This document shows, piece after piece, positions 24,742 through 32,715 of a DNA stretch of 64,000 bases. Positions within the stretch are counted from its first letter, which is position 1. Each line of letters begins with the position of its first letter. This DNA is from Edwardsiella anguillarum (GTDB taxonomy: Bacteria > Pseudomonadota > Gammaproteobacteria > Enterobacterales > Enterobacteriaceae), in NCBI RefSeq assembly GCF_008801815.1, contig NZ_VZOX01000015.1, one strand, 5' to 3'. The notes under the pieces were generated by a model. That model was given only the letters and a program-made list of their open reading frames with translations, did no database searches and was not told the DNA's origin. Position numbers and translations under genes: made by a program.

Positions 24742-25226
24742 GAATTACCCCTCCCAGCAGATTGTTCGATACGTTGCGCATCCCGAACACAAATCTGCGC
24801 GGCATACATCATGCGACCCATTGCCAAACGCAAGTGCGCAGCTGCCTGTCGGTTATGACTCGCTTTGCCAGACATGGATAAACCTTTAGCCATGCACATA
24901 TGCTCAAGAGCCTCATCAATCAACTCGAATGGCGGTGGTATGAGTTGAGCAGGAGCACTTGCAGGTATTCCCAGTCGCCGGGAGAGGCGTGCTAATTTTC
25001 GCGATTTTTCGTTGTCCAACTCACCGCCAAAGCCATTATTCCGTAACTGCTCAATCATAATTTCAACGTCTGCGGCTTCCGATACCACCTTACCAATATT
25101 GGTGCGATGGTTGAGGAAACGGCTGATGACGGCGGCTAATTCGCTGGCCTCCTCGTTTAATACCAGCATTTGGGCGTCAAATCCCCAGCGAGAGAATGCT
25201 GCGTCATAGATTTCTTTCTTATCCAT
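24738..25226 (-). CDS. MazG-like nucleotide pyrophosphohydrolase
   Basis: The start MDKKEIYDAAFSRWGFDAQ, 8 bases after GGAG, gives 162 residues. Residues 20-60 carry the all-alpha NTP pyrophosphatase pattern: LNEEASELAAVISRF with paired acids and then VVSEAADVEIMIEQL. Such enzymes hydrolyse dNTPs or alarmones. Phage versions are thought to affect nucleotide pools or ppGpp. The C-terminal half (from PPPFELIDEALEHMC) is an added helical part. Confidence 0.78.
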   Translation of the reverse strand: MDKKEIYDAAFSRWGFDAQMLVLNEEASELAAVISRFLNHRTNIGKVVSEAADVEIMIEQLRNNGFGGELDNEKSRKLARLSRRLGIPASAPAQLIPPPFELIDEALEHMCMAKGLSMSGKASHNRQAAAHLRLAMGRMMYAAQICVRDAQRIEQSAGRGNS

Positions 25227-25303
25227 AATATTGCTCCGATAAATTTGGCGCGCACGAACCCATGACGCGAGCGCCAAATTAAAACAGGGTTTAACGTTCT
25301 TTT

Positions 25304-25828
25304 TTAAATGCCAGCGTCTTGTTCAAATGGGGTGATAGCAAAATCCTCTATTCCTGATTTTACAGAGATACCTGCCACACCCGCTACAGACGTCGGTTCG
25401 TTCAGGATAGCTTCTTTATTAACTTCCTCTTTAACTCTGATAAAACGCTCTAACTTGAGGCGTTTTAATGTTTCCAGAACCGAGTCCACCCCACGAATAG
25501 ATACAGAGGGTGGGCGATTACGCCAGGCGACTTCACCCGTTACCATATTGGCTGTTTTTGTCTTGCCATTTTCTGTGAGTTCATCACGGTGAGACTCACA
25601 CCAATTTTGAACCCCTTTAGAAAGTACCTCCAAGTCATTTTTAATCTTTTCTATTTCGGGTAAGCATCGCTGTGTAATTTGTGCAATATCGTCATTCATC
25701 AACGTTTCGAGGCGAACCGCCTCACGCTGGAGGTCACCGATTTTGCGGATATCACTCGCGGCCTCCGCTTTTGACTGCGGAACATATAGCGCTGCTGCGG
25801 ATTTAATGCGCTTGGTTTTTGTTGCCAT
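25304..25828 (-). CDS. gam: Gam-like host nuclease inhibitor
   Basis: The start at MATKTKRIKSAAALYVPQ gives 174 residues, the length of Mu Gam. Conserved phrases include IGDLQREAVRLETLMND, LSKGVQNWCESHRDELT, GEVAWRNRPPSVSIRG, INKEAIL-type wording and the C-terminus SGIEDFAITPFEQDAGI. It binds double-stranded DNA ends as a Ku-like dimer and blocks exonucleases. A longer open frame upstream overlaps the previous gene and is not used. Confidence 0.95.
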   Translation of the reverse strand: MATKTKRIKSAAALYVPQSKAEAASDIRKIGDLQREAVRLETLMNDDIAQITQRCLPEIEKIKNDLEVLSKGVQNWCESHRDELTENGKTKTANMVTGEVAWRNRPPSVSIRGVDSVLETLKRLKLERFIRVKEEVNKEAILNEPTSVAGVAGISVKSGIEDFAITPFEQDAGI

Positions 25829-26105
25829 GACTACACTCCGTATTCTTTGAAATAAGTTTGGTATTAATAACTTCACCGCCACATGCGGCTACCGCACGAT
25901 CGACCTCCATACTCACCAGCTTGATAATTTCACTGGATATTTCACTCATAGCAAGGGCATAGACAGCATCAAGCCCTTTCTTTTTGTCATTGATGCCATC
26001 AATAGATATGGTGACACCCACCTCAGTATTATGTTGAAGCCGCCCATCCTGTAACTTTGTTGAAGTATCGCCATCAACATGAAAATCAAAAACAACCCGC
26101 ACCAT
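25803..26105 (-). CDS. Small early phage protein, unknown
   Basis: This 100-residue protein begins MVRVVFDFHVDGDTSTKLQD. It has a beta-rich first half and a helical segment AVYALAMSEISSEIIKLVS. It starts 2 bases after the tiny membrane-peptide gene and overlaps gam by 26 bases. No family is recognised. Confidence 0.65.
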   Translation of the reverse strand: MVRVVFDFHVDGDTSTKLQDGRLQHNTEVGVTISIDGINDKKKGLDAVYALAMSEISSEIIKLVSMEVDRAVAACGGEVINTKLISKNTECSHGNKNQAH

Positions 26106-26107
26106 AA

Positions 26108-26191
26108 CTAGCTCCTTTTATTACAAGAAAGAATGATTGGAATGATCACAAAAAACACCAGTGCGATAAGATCATCATCTGACATTACCAT
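26108..26191 (-). CDS. 27-residue membrane peptide
   Basis: A GAGG ribosome-binding site 7 bases before ATG leads to MVMSDDDLIALVFFVIIP and then a Cys-Asn-Lys-Arg-Ser end. It is acidic at the start, followed by one membrane-length hydrophobic segment and a basic end. It fills the 94-base gap between two early genes with little space left. Phage membrane peptides of this size can act in exclusion or lysis timing, but nothing specific is shown. Confidence 0.5.
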   Translation of the reverse strand: MVMSDDDLIALVFFVIIPIILSCNKRS

Positions 26192-26199
26192 TAATTACC

Positions 26200-26454
26200 T
26201 CAGCGATTTAAACGCTCCTTAATCAGTTTTGAAAAGTGCAATAGCGCGTCAACAGCATCATTCTGTGAATCGGCCTCCGGGATACCCGGAACATAAATTT
26301 CATGCCCGTTATACGAATGCCGTGCCAATACGATGACATTATCCATAATCTGTTGTTTATCGCCTTTGGCGATAGGTAATGCTCCAGGCGGAACACTGTT
26401 ACCAAACTCAATCAAACCGCTAGCCCAGGCATAGGCGGTAATTTTCTGTGTCAT
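26200..26454 (-). CDS. Small early phage protein (KITAYAWASG type)
   Basis: The ATG at 26452-26454 with GGAG 8 bases upstream gives 84 residues beginning MTQKITAYAWASGLIEFG. It also has a conserved PGALPIAKGD and a VLARHSYNGHEIYVPGIPEA segment. Similar proteins are common in the early region of Mu-like phages and are sometimes labelled host nuclease inhibitors, though the evidence for that is unclear to me. It starts 5 bases after the next gene upstream. Confidence 0.72.
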   Translation of the reverse strand: MTQKITAYAWASGLIEFGNSVPPGALPIAKGDKQQIMDNVIVLARHSYNGHEIYVPGIPEADSQNDAVDALLHFSKLIKERLNR

Positions 26455-26459
26455 CGCCT

Positions 26460-26687
26460 TTACTCCCAATAAACCGTGCAACCGTTGATTCTAACTGCAT
26501 GAACGCGGCGACGTAGGCCGTCAGTTGTTACTGTGATTTCGATGGCTCCGTCAACGGGGGGATGCGTCATGCCTAATACCTCTACCGCTGGGCGCTGACG
26601 GTAACGCTTTGAGCGACCAATAACGGCACCTGTTGGCTCCACCATGCGACGAACGGCATTTACAGCATCAAACATATTTACAGGCAT
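26460..26687 (-). CDS. Small basic early phage protein
   Basis: This 75-residue protein starts MPVNMFDAVNAVRRMVEP and has several basic stretches (GRSKRYRQRPAVEVLG). It starts 2 bases after the B gene stop. No domain is recognised. The basic character suggests nucleic acid binding, but this is inference. Confidence 0.6.
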   Translation of the reverse strand: MPVNMFDAVNAVRRMVEPTGAVIGRSKRYRQRPAVEVLGMTHPPVDGAIEITVTTDGLRRRVHAVRINGCTVYWE

Positions 26688-26689
26688 AA

Positions 26690-27628
26690 TTAACCTCCTA
26701 ACGCGATTAAGTCGGTATCAATATTCAGGTCTTTAAATGCAGCACGAATATTGGTCTCAGTTAGTTTCTCGCCATCTGCACTTGCCGTGATATGTGCAAG
26801 TCGCAAGGTATGCGATAGCACGCGTAATGCGCCGGGTTTCTCGGCAATGGCGTGCAATAACTTACGCTCTGCCTCGCCTTTGATATCCCAGGCATCCGCA
26901 ATAGCATTAACATCGGCCTTTTTAGCCTTATGGATCCGTGATGGTTTAGCAATTCGACTAAACAACCGGGCCAATTCAATCGGACGGCGTCCATCACCGG
27001 TCATTTGTGACAATACCCGTAGATTACCAATTAGCACCATGCCAATTTTCGTCGCATCTTGCAGAGAACGCAGCTCCTCCAATGCCTCCATATTTAAATG
27101 ATCTGCCTCGTCAACGATAACCAGGCCACTGGTGCCATTCATACGGCGGCGAATAGCGCGCGCCAATGGGCCTTTACGGCGAGGCGCATCGCTAATACCT
27201 AAAACCTCGGCTAGTTCGGTTAAACACTCCGTAACGGTGGCGCAGGAGGGGGAAGCCGTCATCATCCAAACGTTCGGCTTAATACTGTATTCGCGCGCCG
27301 CGACGGTTTTACCTACACCAGGGTTACCTGCAATGACGCTGATACACTCTGCTAACTGTGCAAACTGGAATACCGTCCAGATTTGGCGCACTGTTTGTGT
27401 TTCAACAAAGCGCGGAGGCTCGGCCAGTGTTGATTTTTGCTGGTAGTTATCCAGCCATACCTCGACGGCCTCCGCTACACGTCCATTATTCCCCTTGTAA
27501 TTGCCATTGGCGAAAGCGGAGATCACCGCTACCGAGAAGCCGGTCTCGCTGGCAATTTGGGTCATAGTGGCTTTCTCTGCATCAACCATGTCACGGATAG
27601 TCTTGCTAATCGCATTAATATCGCTCAT
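26690..27628 (-). CDS. MuB-like target-choice ATPase
   Basis: This 312-residue AAA+ protein has an N-terminal helix-turn-helix region (TMTQIASETGFSVAVISAFA), Walker A GNPGVGKT at residues 101-108, Walker B LVIVDEAD around 169-176, and a C-terminal DNA-binding part. In Mu, MuB selects target DNA and stimulates the transposase. The gene lies directly after transposase A, separated by 67 bases with an antisense-oriented hairpin. Confidence 0.93.
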   Translation of the reverse strand: MSDINAISKTIRDMVDAEKATMTQIASETGFSVAVISAFANGNYKGNNGRVAEAVEVWLDNYQQKSTLAEPPRFVETQTVRQIWTVFQFAQLAECISVIAGNPGVGKTVAAREYSIKPNVWMMTASPSCATVTECLTELAEVLGISDAPRRKGPLARAIRRRMNGTSGLVIVDEADHLNMEALEELRSLQDATKIGMVLIGNLRVLSQMTGDGRRPIELARLFSRIAKPSRIHKAKKADVNAIADAWDIKGEAERKLLHAIAEKPGALRVLSHTLRLAHITASADGEKLTETNIRAAFKDLNIDTDLIALGG

Positions 27629-27663
27629 AATTCCCTCGTTTTATGATCTTTGTTGTTCCAGAT

Positions 27664-27693
27664 AACCTGAGTGGCTGCTCGGGTTATTTTTTT
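27664..27693 (+). terminator. Hairpin with T-tract between A and B, plus-strand orientation
   Basis: AACCTGAG and CTCGGGTT pair (one T-G) around TGGCTG, then ATTTTTTT follows on the plus strand. It would stop plus-strand (antisense) transcription across A, or regulate A-to-B read-through as a hairpin on the minus strand. Orientation is opposite to the genes on both sides. Confidence 0.6.
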
Positions 27694-27695
27694 GC

Positions 27696-29765
27696 TTAAA
27701 TTCCGCTATTGCGTGCTTTCTGTTTGGCCAGCAATGCAACGCCTCGCTGGAATGCATCGTCGTCTTCTACATCTTCCACTTCCACCGTGACCGCTTTTAG
27801 GGCCGTATTTCCTATAGGGCGGTATACATTTGCTGGGAGCCACTCTGGCGCACCCGGTGCAGGTAACGTCTGTTGATTTTCGGCTTCGGCCAGTCGGATT
27901 TTTTCCTCGCCACGCTGGCGCATACCTTTGATCCGCTGCTGGCGGTTGTGATACGCCGCTGTAACCGGGAATGCCTCTTTTTTGTTGCCATCCCAAATCG
28001 CGTCACAAATCAGCGTGCCATCCATACGGCAGACAATAACTTTGGACGCATCATGTACGTCATAGCTCACCAACACCTGGCGGCCATGCTCATTGCGTAA
28101 TGCTTCCGAGTAGTAAAGGTTATTGAATAACCTGACTTCACAACGGTTTACTGTTCGCTCAATCTGCGGCATAAACATATGGCGCAATTCGACGTTGGAC
28201 AGCCATTCAAGCTGCGTACCCTCCTTTTCCAGCTTGTAACGCCGAAATTGTGCTGGTGTGAAATGCTCGCCATCACCCCGCTTAGGCAAGGATGAGTGGG
28301 GGCGATTGTTGTACCACTCAATCCCGTCTTCAATGGCGGCCACCATTGCGTCCCAAGAGGGCAAATCACGTAATGTCTGCTGTTGTTTGGCGGTTAACAC
28401 CTTGCCCTTATCAACAGCGTTAAGCGCTGATTTAAGCGCTTTTCCCATACGCCGAACCGTGCTTTTATCTGCCCCGGTGCCGTAGTAGGTGGCAAATTGG
28501 CGCGCGATGCGCATCCCTAATGTGCGGTTAAGGCGCTCAATAATGCCCCGGCCCTGTGGGTTCTCTGGAATACCTAGCCGGTGATCGATACCCAGGCGAG
28601 GCAAAATACCCGTTATATCCGCATCAAATGCCGTATTAGTCTCACCACCACCATTATCTGAGTAATAAATCCAGGGCTTACCATTCTTCGCTATGCTGTA
28701 GCGCAGTGCATCGGCAACCGCGATCACACTCTCGGACAATGCCAGGCTCCAGCCCACGATGTAACGACAGCTACCATCGAGAATAAACGTCACCTCGGGT
28801 GAGAATGGGTTACCGTGGTCAGGATGCGCGACTTTAACCTTCATCCCATGACCATCGCCGATCCAGACATAATTCACCGGTAGGCAATTCCAGTCACGGC
28901 GGACAAAACCTTCAATCTGGCGAGCTTCGCTGCCCGTTATCCGGCCTTTTTGCTTCACCACCGCAGGTAGCTTGTCCATTGCATAGCGGATTGCATCATA
29001 AGAGGGCACAGCCGCCTGCATATCCGGCTGATCTGCATAGCGATCCATCCATTCCGCGACAAATGCCTCATAAGCCTCGGTCATCAAAATCCCATTGGGA
29101 TCTCGCCAGTACTCCAGGAAAGCGGGGAGCCAGGCTATCTGCTCTGGCGGTACTGGCTGGCGCTTACCGGGAGCCAGCAAAACCAGACGTTCGGCAGCCG
29201 AGGAAGCCCGTTTATAGTCGGCAACCCAGCGCTTTAGCGTGATTTCACTCAGCGCACGGCTTTTTCCCTTTTTGGCATTGGCTTTTGCCGCAACCTCAGC
29301 GAGGCGCTTCGGCAATGCTCCCTCTTTGGCTTGCTTGACCAGCTCTCGGATAGCCTTAGCGCAGCTATAGCCTGGAATTGAACCCAGTTTTAACGCTTCT
29401 GCGACCAGCGCCATGCGAGCGTCAGCGGTTTCACGTTGTGCGGTGTTGAGTTCAGCCAGTTTTTGCTCCATCAGTGCCGGGCACTTGCGATAAAGGGCGA
29501 TTTTTCCCTCATCACGACCTTTTCCCTGCGGTGTAACGGGAGCTAGGGCCGCTACTGGAGAAGTCATCATCTGTTTTACATAGCGAGTACGCACCTGCTC
29601 CTGGATAGCTGTCGGTAAGCAATCAATGCTGTACTCAAACGCCTTTGTGCCAGGGCGTTTCCGCTTCATGCCGTCACAAGCCCATTTGTTGAGTGCTGCA
29701 CGAATTCCCTGCACTGTGCCAGGAAGTCCAGATATACCGACTAATTCATTTACAGAGACAAACAT
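27696..29765 (-). CDS. MuA-like DDE transposase
   Basis: The ATG at 29763-29765 gives 689 residues. A GTG two codons upstream is the alternative start. The N-terminus MFVSVNELVGISGLPGTVQG is the Mu-type DNA-binding domain. The catalytic triad is visible: Asp in WIGDGHG (about residue 304), Asp in YYSDNGGGE (370) and Glu in GRGIIERLNRTLG (410), so the core is intact. The C-terminus carries the Mu beta-barrel and the MuB/ClpX-type tail. It carries out strand transfer for integration and replicative transposition. Confidence 0.96.
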   Translation of the reverse strand: MFVSVNELVGISGLPGTVQGIRAALNKWACDGMKRKRPGTKAFEYSIDCLPTAIQEQVRTRYVKQMMTSPVAALAPVTPQGKGRDEGKIALYRKCPALMEQKLAELNTAQRETADARMALVAEALKLGSIPGYSCAKAIRELVKQAKEGALPKRLAEVAAKANAKKGKSRALSEITLKRWVADYKRASSAAERLVLLAPGKRQPVPPEQIAWLPAFLEYWRDPNGILMTEAYEAFVAEWMDRYADQPDMQAAVPSYDAIRYAMDKLPAVVKQKGRITGSEARQIEGFVRRDWNCLPVNYVWIGDGHGMKVKVAHPDHGNPFSPEVTFILDGSCRYIVGWSLALSESVIAVADALRYSIAKNGKPWIYYSDNGGGETNTAFDADITGILPRLGIDHRLGIPENPQGRGIIERLNRTLGMRIARQFATYYGTGADKSTVRRMGKALKSALNAVDKGKVLTAKQQQTLRDLPSWDAMVAAIEDGIEWYNNRPHSSLPKRGDGEHFTPAQFRRYKLEKEGTQLEWLSNVELRHMFMPQIERTVNRCEVRLFNNLYYSEALRNEHGRQVLVSYDVHDASKVIVCRMDGTLICDAIWDGNKKEAFPVTAAYHNRQQRIKGMRQRGEEKIRLAEAENQQTLPAPGAPEWLPANVYRPIGNTALKAVTVEVEDVEDDDAFQRGVALLAKQKARNSGI

Positions 29766-29767
29766 GA

Positions 29768-30001
29768 TCACGCAGCCTCTCGTGAGTAACGGCTGGGCCA
29801 GATATCCTCAGGATTGACGCCTATTGCGGCGGCAATAATGCGCTCATATTTGGGACACTTTCTATAAAGCGCATTTTTTAGCGAGTCTTGCTTCAACCCT
29901 GCACCAAGGGAGAGTTCACGGAGGGTGAGCCCCTTGACATGGACAGCCGCTACAACATTAGCGGGGTGCCAGTCCTGCTTTACCACTTCATTTCTCATCA
30001 T
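29768..30001 (-). CDS. Ner-like early regulator
   Basis: This 77-residue protein belongs to the Ner/Nlp helix-turn-helix family: QDWHPANVVAAVHVKGLTLR, then ELSLGAGLKQDSLKNALYRK and the terminal IGVNPEDIWPSRY. In Mu, Ner represses c and the early promoter during lytic growth. It lies between the operator region and the transposase gene, and stops 3 bases before the A start. Confidence 0.92.
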   Translation of the reverse strand: MMRNEVVKQDWHPANVVAAVHVKGLTLRELSLGAGLKQDSLKNALYRKCPKYERIIAAAIGVNPEDIWPSRYSREAA

Positions 30002-30144
30002 CGTTCGCTTATCCTTAAAAGTTATCTGTGCGGATAATCCCGCCGGATAATCTCTACAGATAAATAATTGATCACTACAAAAGAAAAGTAAAGCCTAAAA
30101 ATCACTTTCTTTGGTTAAAAGTATCTACAAAAGGATAAATTGTT
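30002..30144. promoter_or_regulatory. Divergent promoter/operator region between c and ner
   Basis: The AT-rich spacer holds repeated GATAA/TTATC elements: CGGATAATC twice with 13-base spacing (30031 and 30044), CTTATCC (30008), GTTATCT (30021), AGATAAAT (30059) and GGATAAAT (30133). CTACA(A/G)A repeats lie at 30054, 30075 and 30125. On the minus strand TTTACT and AATTAT with a 17-base gap may be the early promoter. These are the likely binding sites for c and Ner; which protein uses which repeat is not known. Confidence 0.7.
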
Positions 30145-30738
30145 ATGAATCATGATGTTATGAGAAAGGAAAGCGTTTTAAGTAAAGGTGATGATTTTTC
30201 TTTTCCCTTGATTCAAAAAGAAAGCATAAGAGCAAGGCTTAAGATGTTAATGAAGGGACGCTCTAAAAGTGCTGTAGCAAAGGCATGGGGGCTTCCGTTC
30301 TCTACTTTAAATAATTACTTTGAAAAAGATGCCATCCCATCTCTACAAGTAGCGAGTCAAATTGCAGAAGCAGAAGGAGTTAGCATCGACTGGCTTGCAT
30401 TTGGCAAGAGCGGTGACTCCGTACCCGCTCCCGAGAGGCAGACTTGCACCCCGTTAACAATTTCTCAGGACGTTGTATTGCAACGTTTAATCGCCATTCT
30501 CAGTGCTCTTGACGTTGATGACGCGGAGGCGTTATCCAAGTTACTCGCTCTCAACGGTGCTCGCTATTTATCACGATTGCTAAATGCTGAGAACCAGAGT
30601 CTGCTGCGCTTAGAGGGGAGAAAACGTATAGCTGCATTGATGCTGGAAGATATGCCTGACGAGCGTGTCAGAGAGATTTTGGCTGAAATTGAAAACGATA
30701 AACAGGCTGCTGACGTTGTAAACGTAAAAGCGGGCTAG
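30145..30738 (+). CDS. Phage repressor c
   Basis: This 197-residue protein is divergent from ner. Residues 25-90 carry a CI-like helix-turn-helix (ARLKMLMKGRSKSAVAKAWG, then LPFSTLNNYFEKDAIPS and IAEAEGVSIDWLAFG). The C-terminal part is helical, with a LEDMPDERVREILAEIE tail resembling the degradable ends of Mu-type repressors. No LexA-type peptidase Ser/Lys dyad is evident. It maintains lysogeny by binding the adjacent operators. Confidence 0.88.
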   Translation: MNHDVMRKESVLSKGDDFSFPLIQKESIRARLKMLMKGRSKSAVAKAWGLPFSTLNNYFEKDAIPSLQVASQIAEAEGVSIDWLAFGKSGDSVPAPERQTCTPLTISQDVVLQRLIAILSALDVDDAEALSKLLALNGARYLSRLLNAENQSLLRLEGRKRIAALMLEDMPDERVREILAEIENDKQAADVVNVKAG

Positions 30739-30992
30739 ATCATGGATGTAAAGCCCGTCCTACCGCCAACAGGGTCAGACATGTTAGAATAAGCTTCATA
30801 GGGTTTTGAAAGTGTTTAAATCCCCTTGAAAGCAGTTTGAGTGAAGTATCAATAGTTTTCCCGATCGGGGCTATTTTTAGAAATCGGTATCAAAAGGCTG
30901 GATTCCCCATCAACAGCCTAACCCTTAGAAATCCCATCAGTTTTCACTTACTCCCGGTTGTTCCCACCAGTATCAAATATCTTCCCTAGTCA
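30739..30992. repeat. Phage left end with transposase-binding repeats
   Basis: The non-coding 254 bases between c and the phage terminus hold three copies of GTATCAA, all in the same orientation, at 30846-30852, 30887-30893 and 30970-30976. The outermost begins 16 bases from the terminal CA at 30991-30992. GATTTCTAA (minus strand) also occurs twice, near 30880 and 30926. Three transposase sites at unequal spacing are the layout of the Mu left end. A 10-bp palindrome CCCGATCGGG lies at 30860. Confidence 0.75.
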
Positions 30993-31556
30993 TAGGCCGA
31001 CGATCGGCGTCAGGAGGATATCGGCCAGCGGCGCCATCGGGCTGTCTGGGTTACAGCTCAGCGCCACGGTGGTCGCCCCGAGGTCGCGGGCGTAGCGCAG
31101 GGCGCCCAGGACATAGGGGGTGCGTCCGCTGGCGGCGATACCGACCACCACGTCGCGGGACGACAGCGCCAGGCGCTGCAGATCGTCCTGCGCCGCCTGC
31201 GGGTTGTCTTCCGCATTCTCTACCGCCTGCAGAATGGCCCGCTGTCCGCCGGCGATCACGCCGATCACCTGTCCTGCCGGGGTGCCAAAGGTGGGGGGAC
31301 ACTCGCTGGCGTCCAGGATCCCCAGGCGCCCAGAGGTGCCGGCGCCGCAGTAGATCAGTCGTCCCTGACGCGCAAAGGCGGCGCTGACGGCATCCACCGC
31401 CTGGGCGATCTGCGGCAGGATACGGGCAATGGCCGGGGCGACCTTACTGTCTTCGGCGTTGATCAGGTTCAGAATGTCCAGGGTGGACAGGGTATCGATG
31501 GCGGCGCTGGCCGGGTTACGGCGTTCGGTCATCATGGCGTCAAGGTTCAGGCTCAT
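30993..31556 (-). pseudogene. murQ: murQ, 5' remnant interrupted by the prophage
   Basis: The N-terminal 187 residues of N-acetylmuramic acid 6-phosphate etherase are present: GRLIYCGAGTSGRLGILDAS, ECPPTFGTP and VVVGIAASGRTPYVLGALRY. The reading frame ends at the phage junction just after TPIVG, where about 110 further residues would normally follow. The ATG at 31554-31556 has AGGAG upstream. The enzyme cleaves MurNAc-6-phosphate to GlcNAc-6-phosphate in cell-wall recycling. The missing half includes sugar-phosphate-binding residues, so this fragment is very unlikely to be active. The 3' part should lie beyond the left edge of the window. Confidence 0.95.
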
Positions 31557-31751
31557 GGGCTCCTCTTTCTGGCTGTGGGTAGCGCGGCGCAGACGGCCGG
31601 CGCCGCGCGGTGACACAGCATAGCACCGTTGGGAGAGACCGGCGTTATCGCACATGATAACGCGCCGCGCCGGGGTATAATCAGCGCAGGTTTCGGGGCC
31701 GGCGCGCGCGGCGCGGCGGCGGAGCAATCGCGATCGCGGCGGAGAAAGGGC

Positions 31752-32678
31752 ATGGAGCGGGTAGGCTATGGGCAGGGGCATAATATTGAAACCAAATGGC
31801 TGTACGATTTTTTAACGCTGGAGGGGTGTCGCAATTTTTCCCAGGCCGCCATGCGGCGCAATGTCTCCCAGTCCGCGTTTAGCCGCCGTATTCAATCGTT
31901 GGAGCAGGCCTGCGGCGTCGTGCTGTTCGACCGCGGCATATCGCCGTTGCAGCTGACCGAGCAGGGAAAAATTTTTCATTCGCAGGTGCGCAGCCTGCTG
32001 CAGCAGCTGGAGAGCAATCTGGCCGAGCTGCGTTCGGGGGGAGATCCGGCCCAGCAGCGGATCGCGATCGCGGCGGCCCACTCCCTGTCGCTGGGGCTGC
32101 TGCCCTCGCTGGTAAAGCGGATGCCGGCGCCGTTTAGCTATACGGTCGAGGCCATCGACGTGGACAGGGCCGTCGATACGCTGCGCGAGGGGAAGAGCGA
32201 CTTTATCTTTTCCTATCATGACGATAACCTGCTTCAGACGCCGTTTGCCCACATTCATCTTTTCTCCTCTCAGCTGTTTCCGGTGTGCGCCACCGATCGG
32301 CACGGTCAGCCGCTGTACCGGCTGGATCAGGCCGATGCGCCGCTGCTGAATTACACCGCCAACTCCTACATGGGGCGGCAGGTTAATCGGGTGCTGGCGC
32401 GCGATACGTCGCTGAATTTTCGTACCGTCTTCGTCTCGTCGATGAGTGAGCTGCTCAAGCAGGTGGCGCTGGATGGCTCGGGGATCGCCTGGCTGCCGGG
32501 CTACGGCATCCGTCAGGAGCTGGCGCAGGGGCGCCTGGTCGCCCTCGATAGCCAGGCCCTGCTGATCCCGATCGATGCCTATGCCTACCGCCTGGATACT
32601 CGGATGAGCCAGAGCATGGAGCGTTTCTGGCAGCTGCTGGGCGAGCTGTTTAGCGTCAGGGCGGGGGAGATGGAATAG
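31752..32678 (+). CDS. hypT: HypT-like hypochlorite-responsive LysR regulator
   Basis: The start MERVGYGQGHNIETKWLYDF gives 308 residues. The N-terminal winged helix (FSQAAMRRNVSQSAFSRRI) and the long linker match HypT (YjiE). The three methionines whose oxidation activates E. coli HypT (123, 206, 230) are present here as Met124 (VKRMP), Met207 (NSYMG) and Met231 (VSSMSELL), so hypochlorite sensing is likely kept. It is divergent from murQ and convergent with the Dcu-type transporter. Open sequence upstream of the chosen start is GC-rich and unlike the family. Confidence 0.92.
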   Translation: MERVGYGQGHNIETKWLYDFLTLEGCRNFSQAAMRRNVSQSAFSRRIQSLEQACGVVLFDRGISPLQLTEQGKIFHSQVRSLLQQLESNLAELRSGGDPAQQRIAIAAAHSLSLGLLPSLVKRMPAPFSYTVEAIDVDRAVDTLREGKSDFIFSYHDDNLLQTPFAHIHLFSSQLFPVCATDRHGQPLYRLDQADAPLLNYTANSYMGRQVNRVLARDTSLNFRTVFVSSMSELLKQVALDGSGIAWLPGYGIRQELAQGRLVALDSQALLIPIDAYAYRLDTRMSQSMERFWQLLGELFSVRAGEME

Positions 32679-32697
32679 CTCCGCCCTGGGGCGGAGC
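32678..32697. terminator. Hairpin between convergent hypT and Dcu-type gene
   Basis: A perfect 8-bp stem GCTCCGCC/GGCGGAGC with loop CTGG overlaps the hypT stop. It lies in the short gap between the two convergent genes and could act in both directions, although no U-run follows. Confidence 0.55.
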
Positions 32698-32715
32698 AGA
32701 CGCAGCGGGGTGTAC

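Larger units (their letters stand above)
1..30992 (-). mobile_element. Mu-like transposable prophage (partial, left end at 30992)
   Basis: The block carries the Mu gene order: c, ner, A, B, gam, gemA, mor, lysis genes, terminase, portal, head genes, sheath, tube, tape measure and baseplate. Almost all genes lie on the minus strand, so the phage left end faces right. That end reads TGACTAGGGAAG from position 30992 leftward and stops inside murQ, as expected for transposition with TG...CA termini. The presumed 5-bp target duplication would be TAGGC (plus strand, 30993-30997), but the other copy lies outside the window. The right end is beyond position 1. Base composition is lower in GC than the flanking chromosome. 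Confidence 0.95.

Noticed and set aside
30145..30738. Repressor considered as a self-cleaving LexA/CI-type protein
   Set aside because: No Ser/Lys peptidase motifs or Ala-Gly cleavage site are visible in the C-terminal half.
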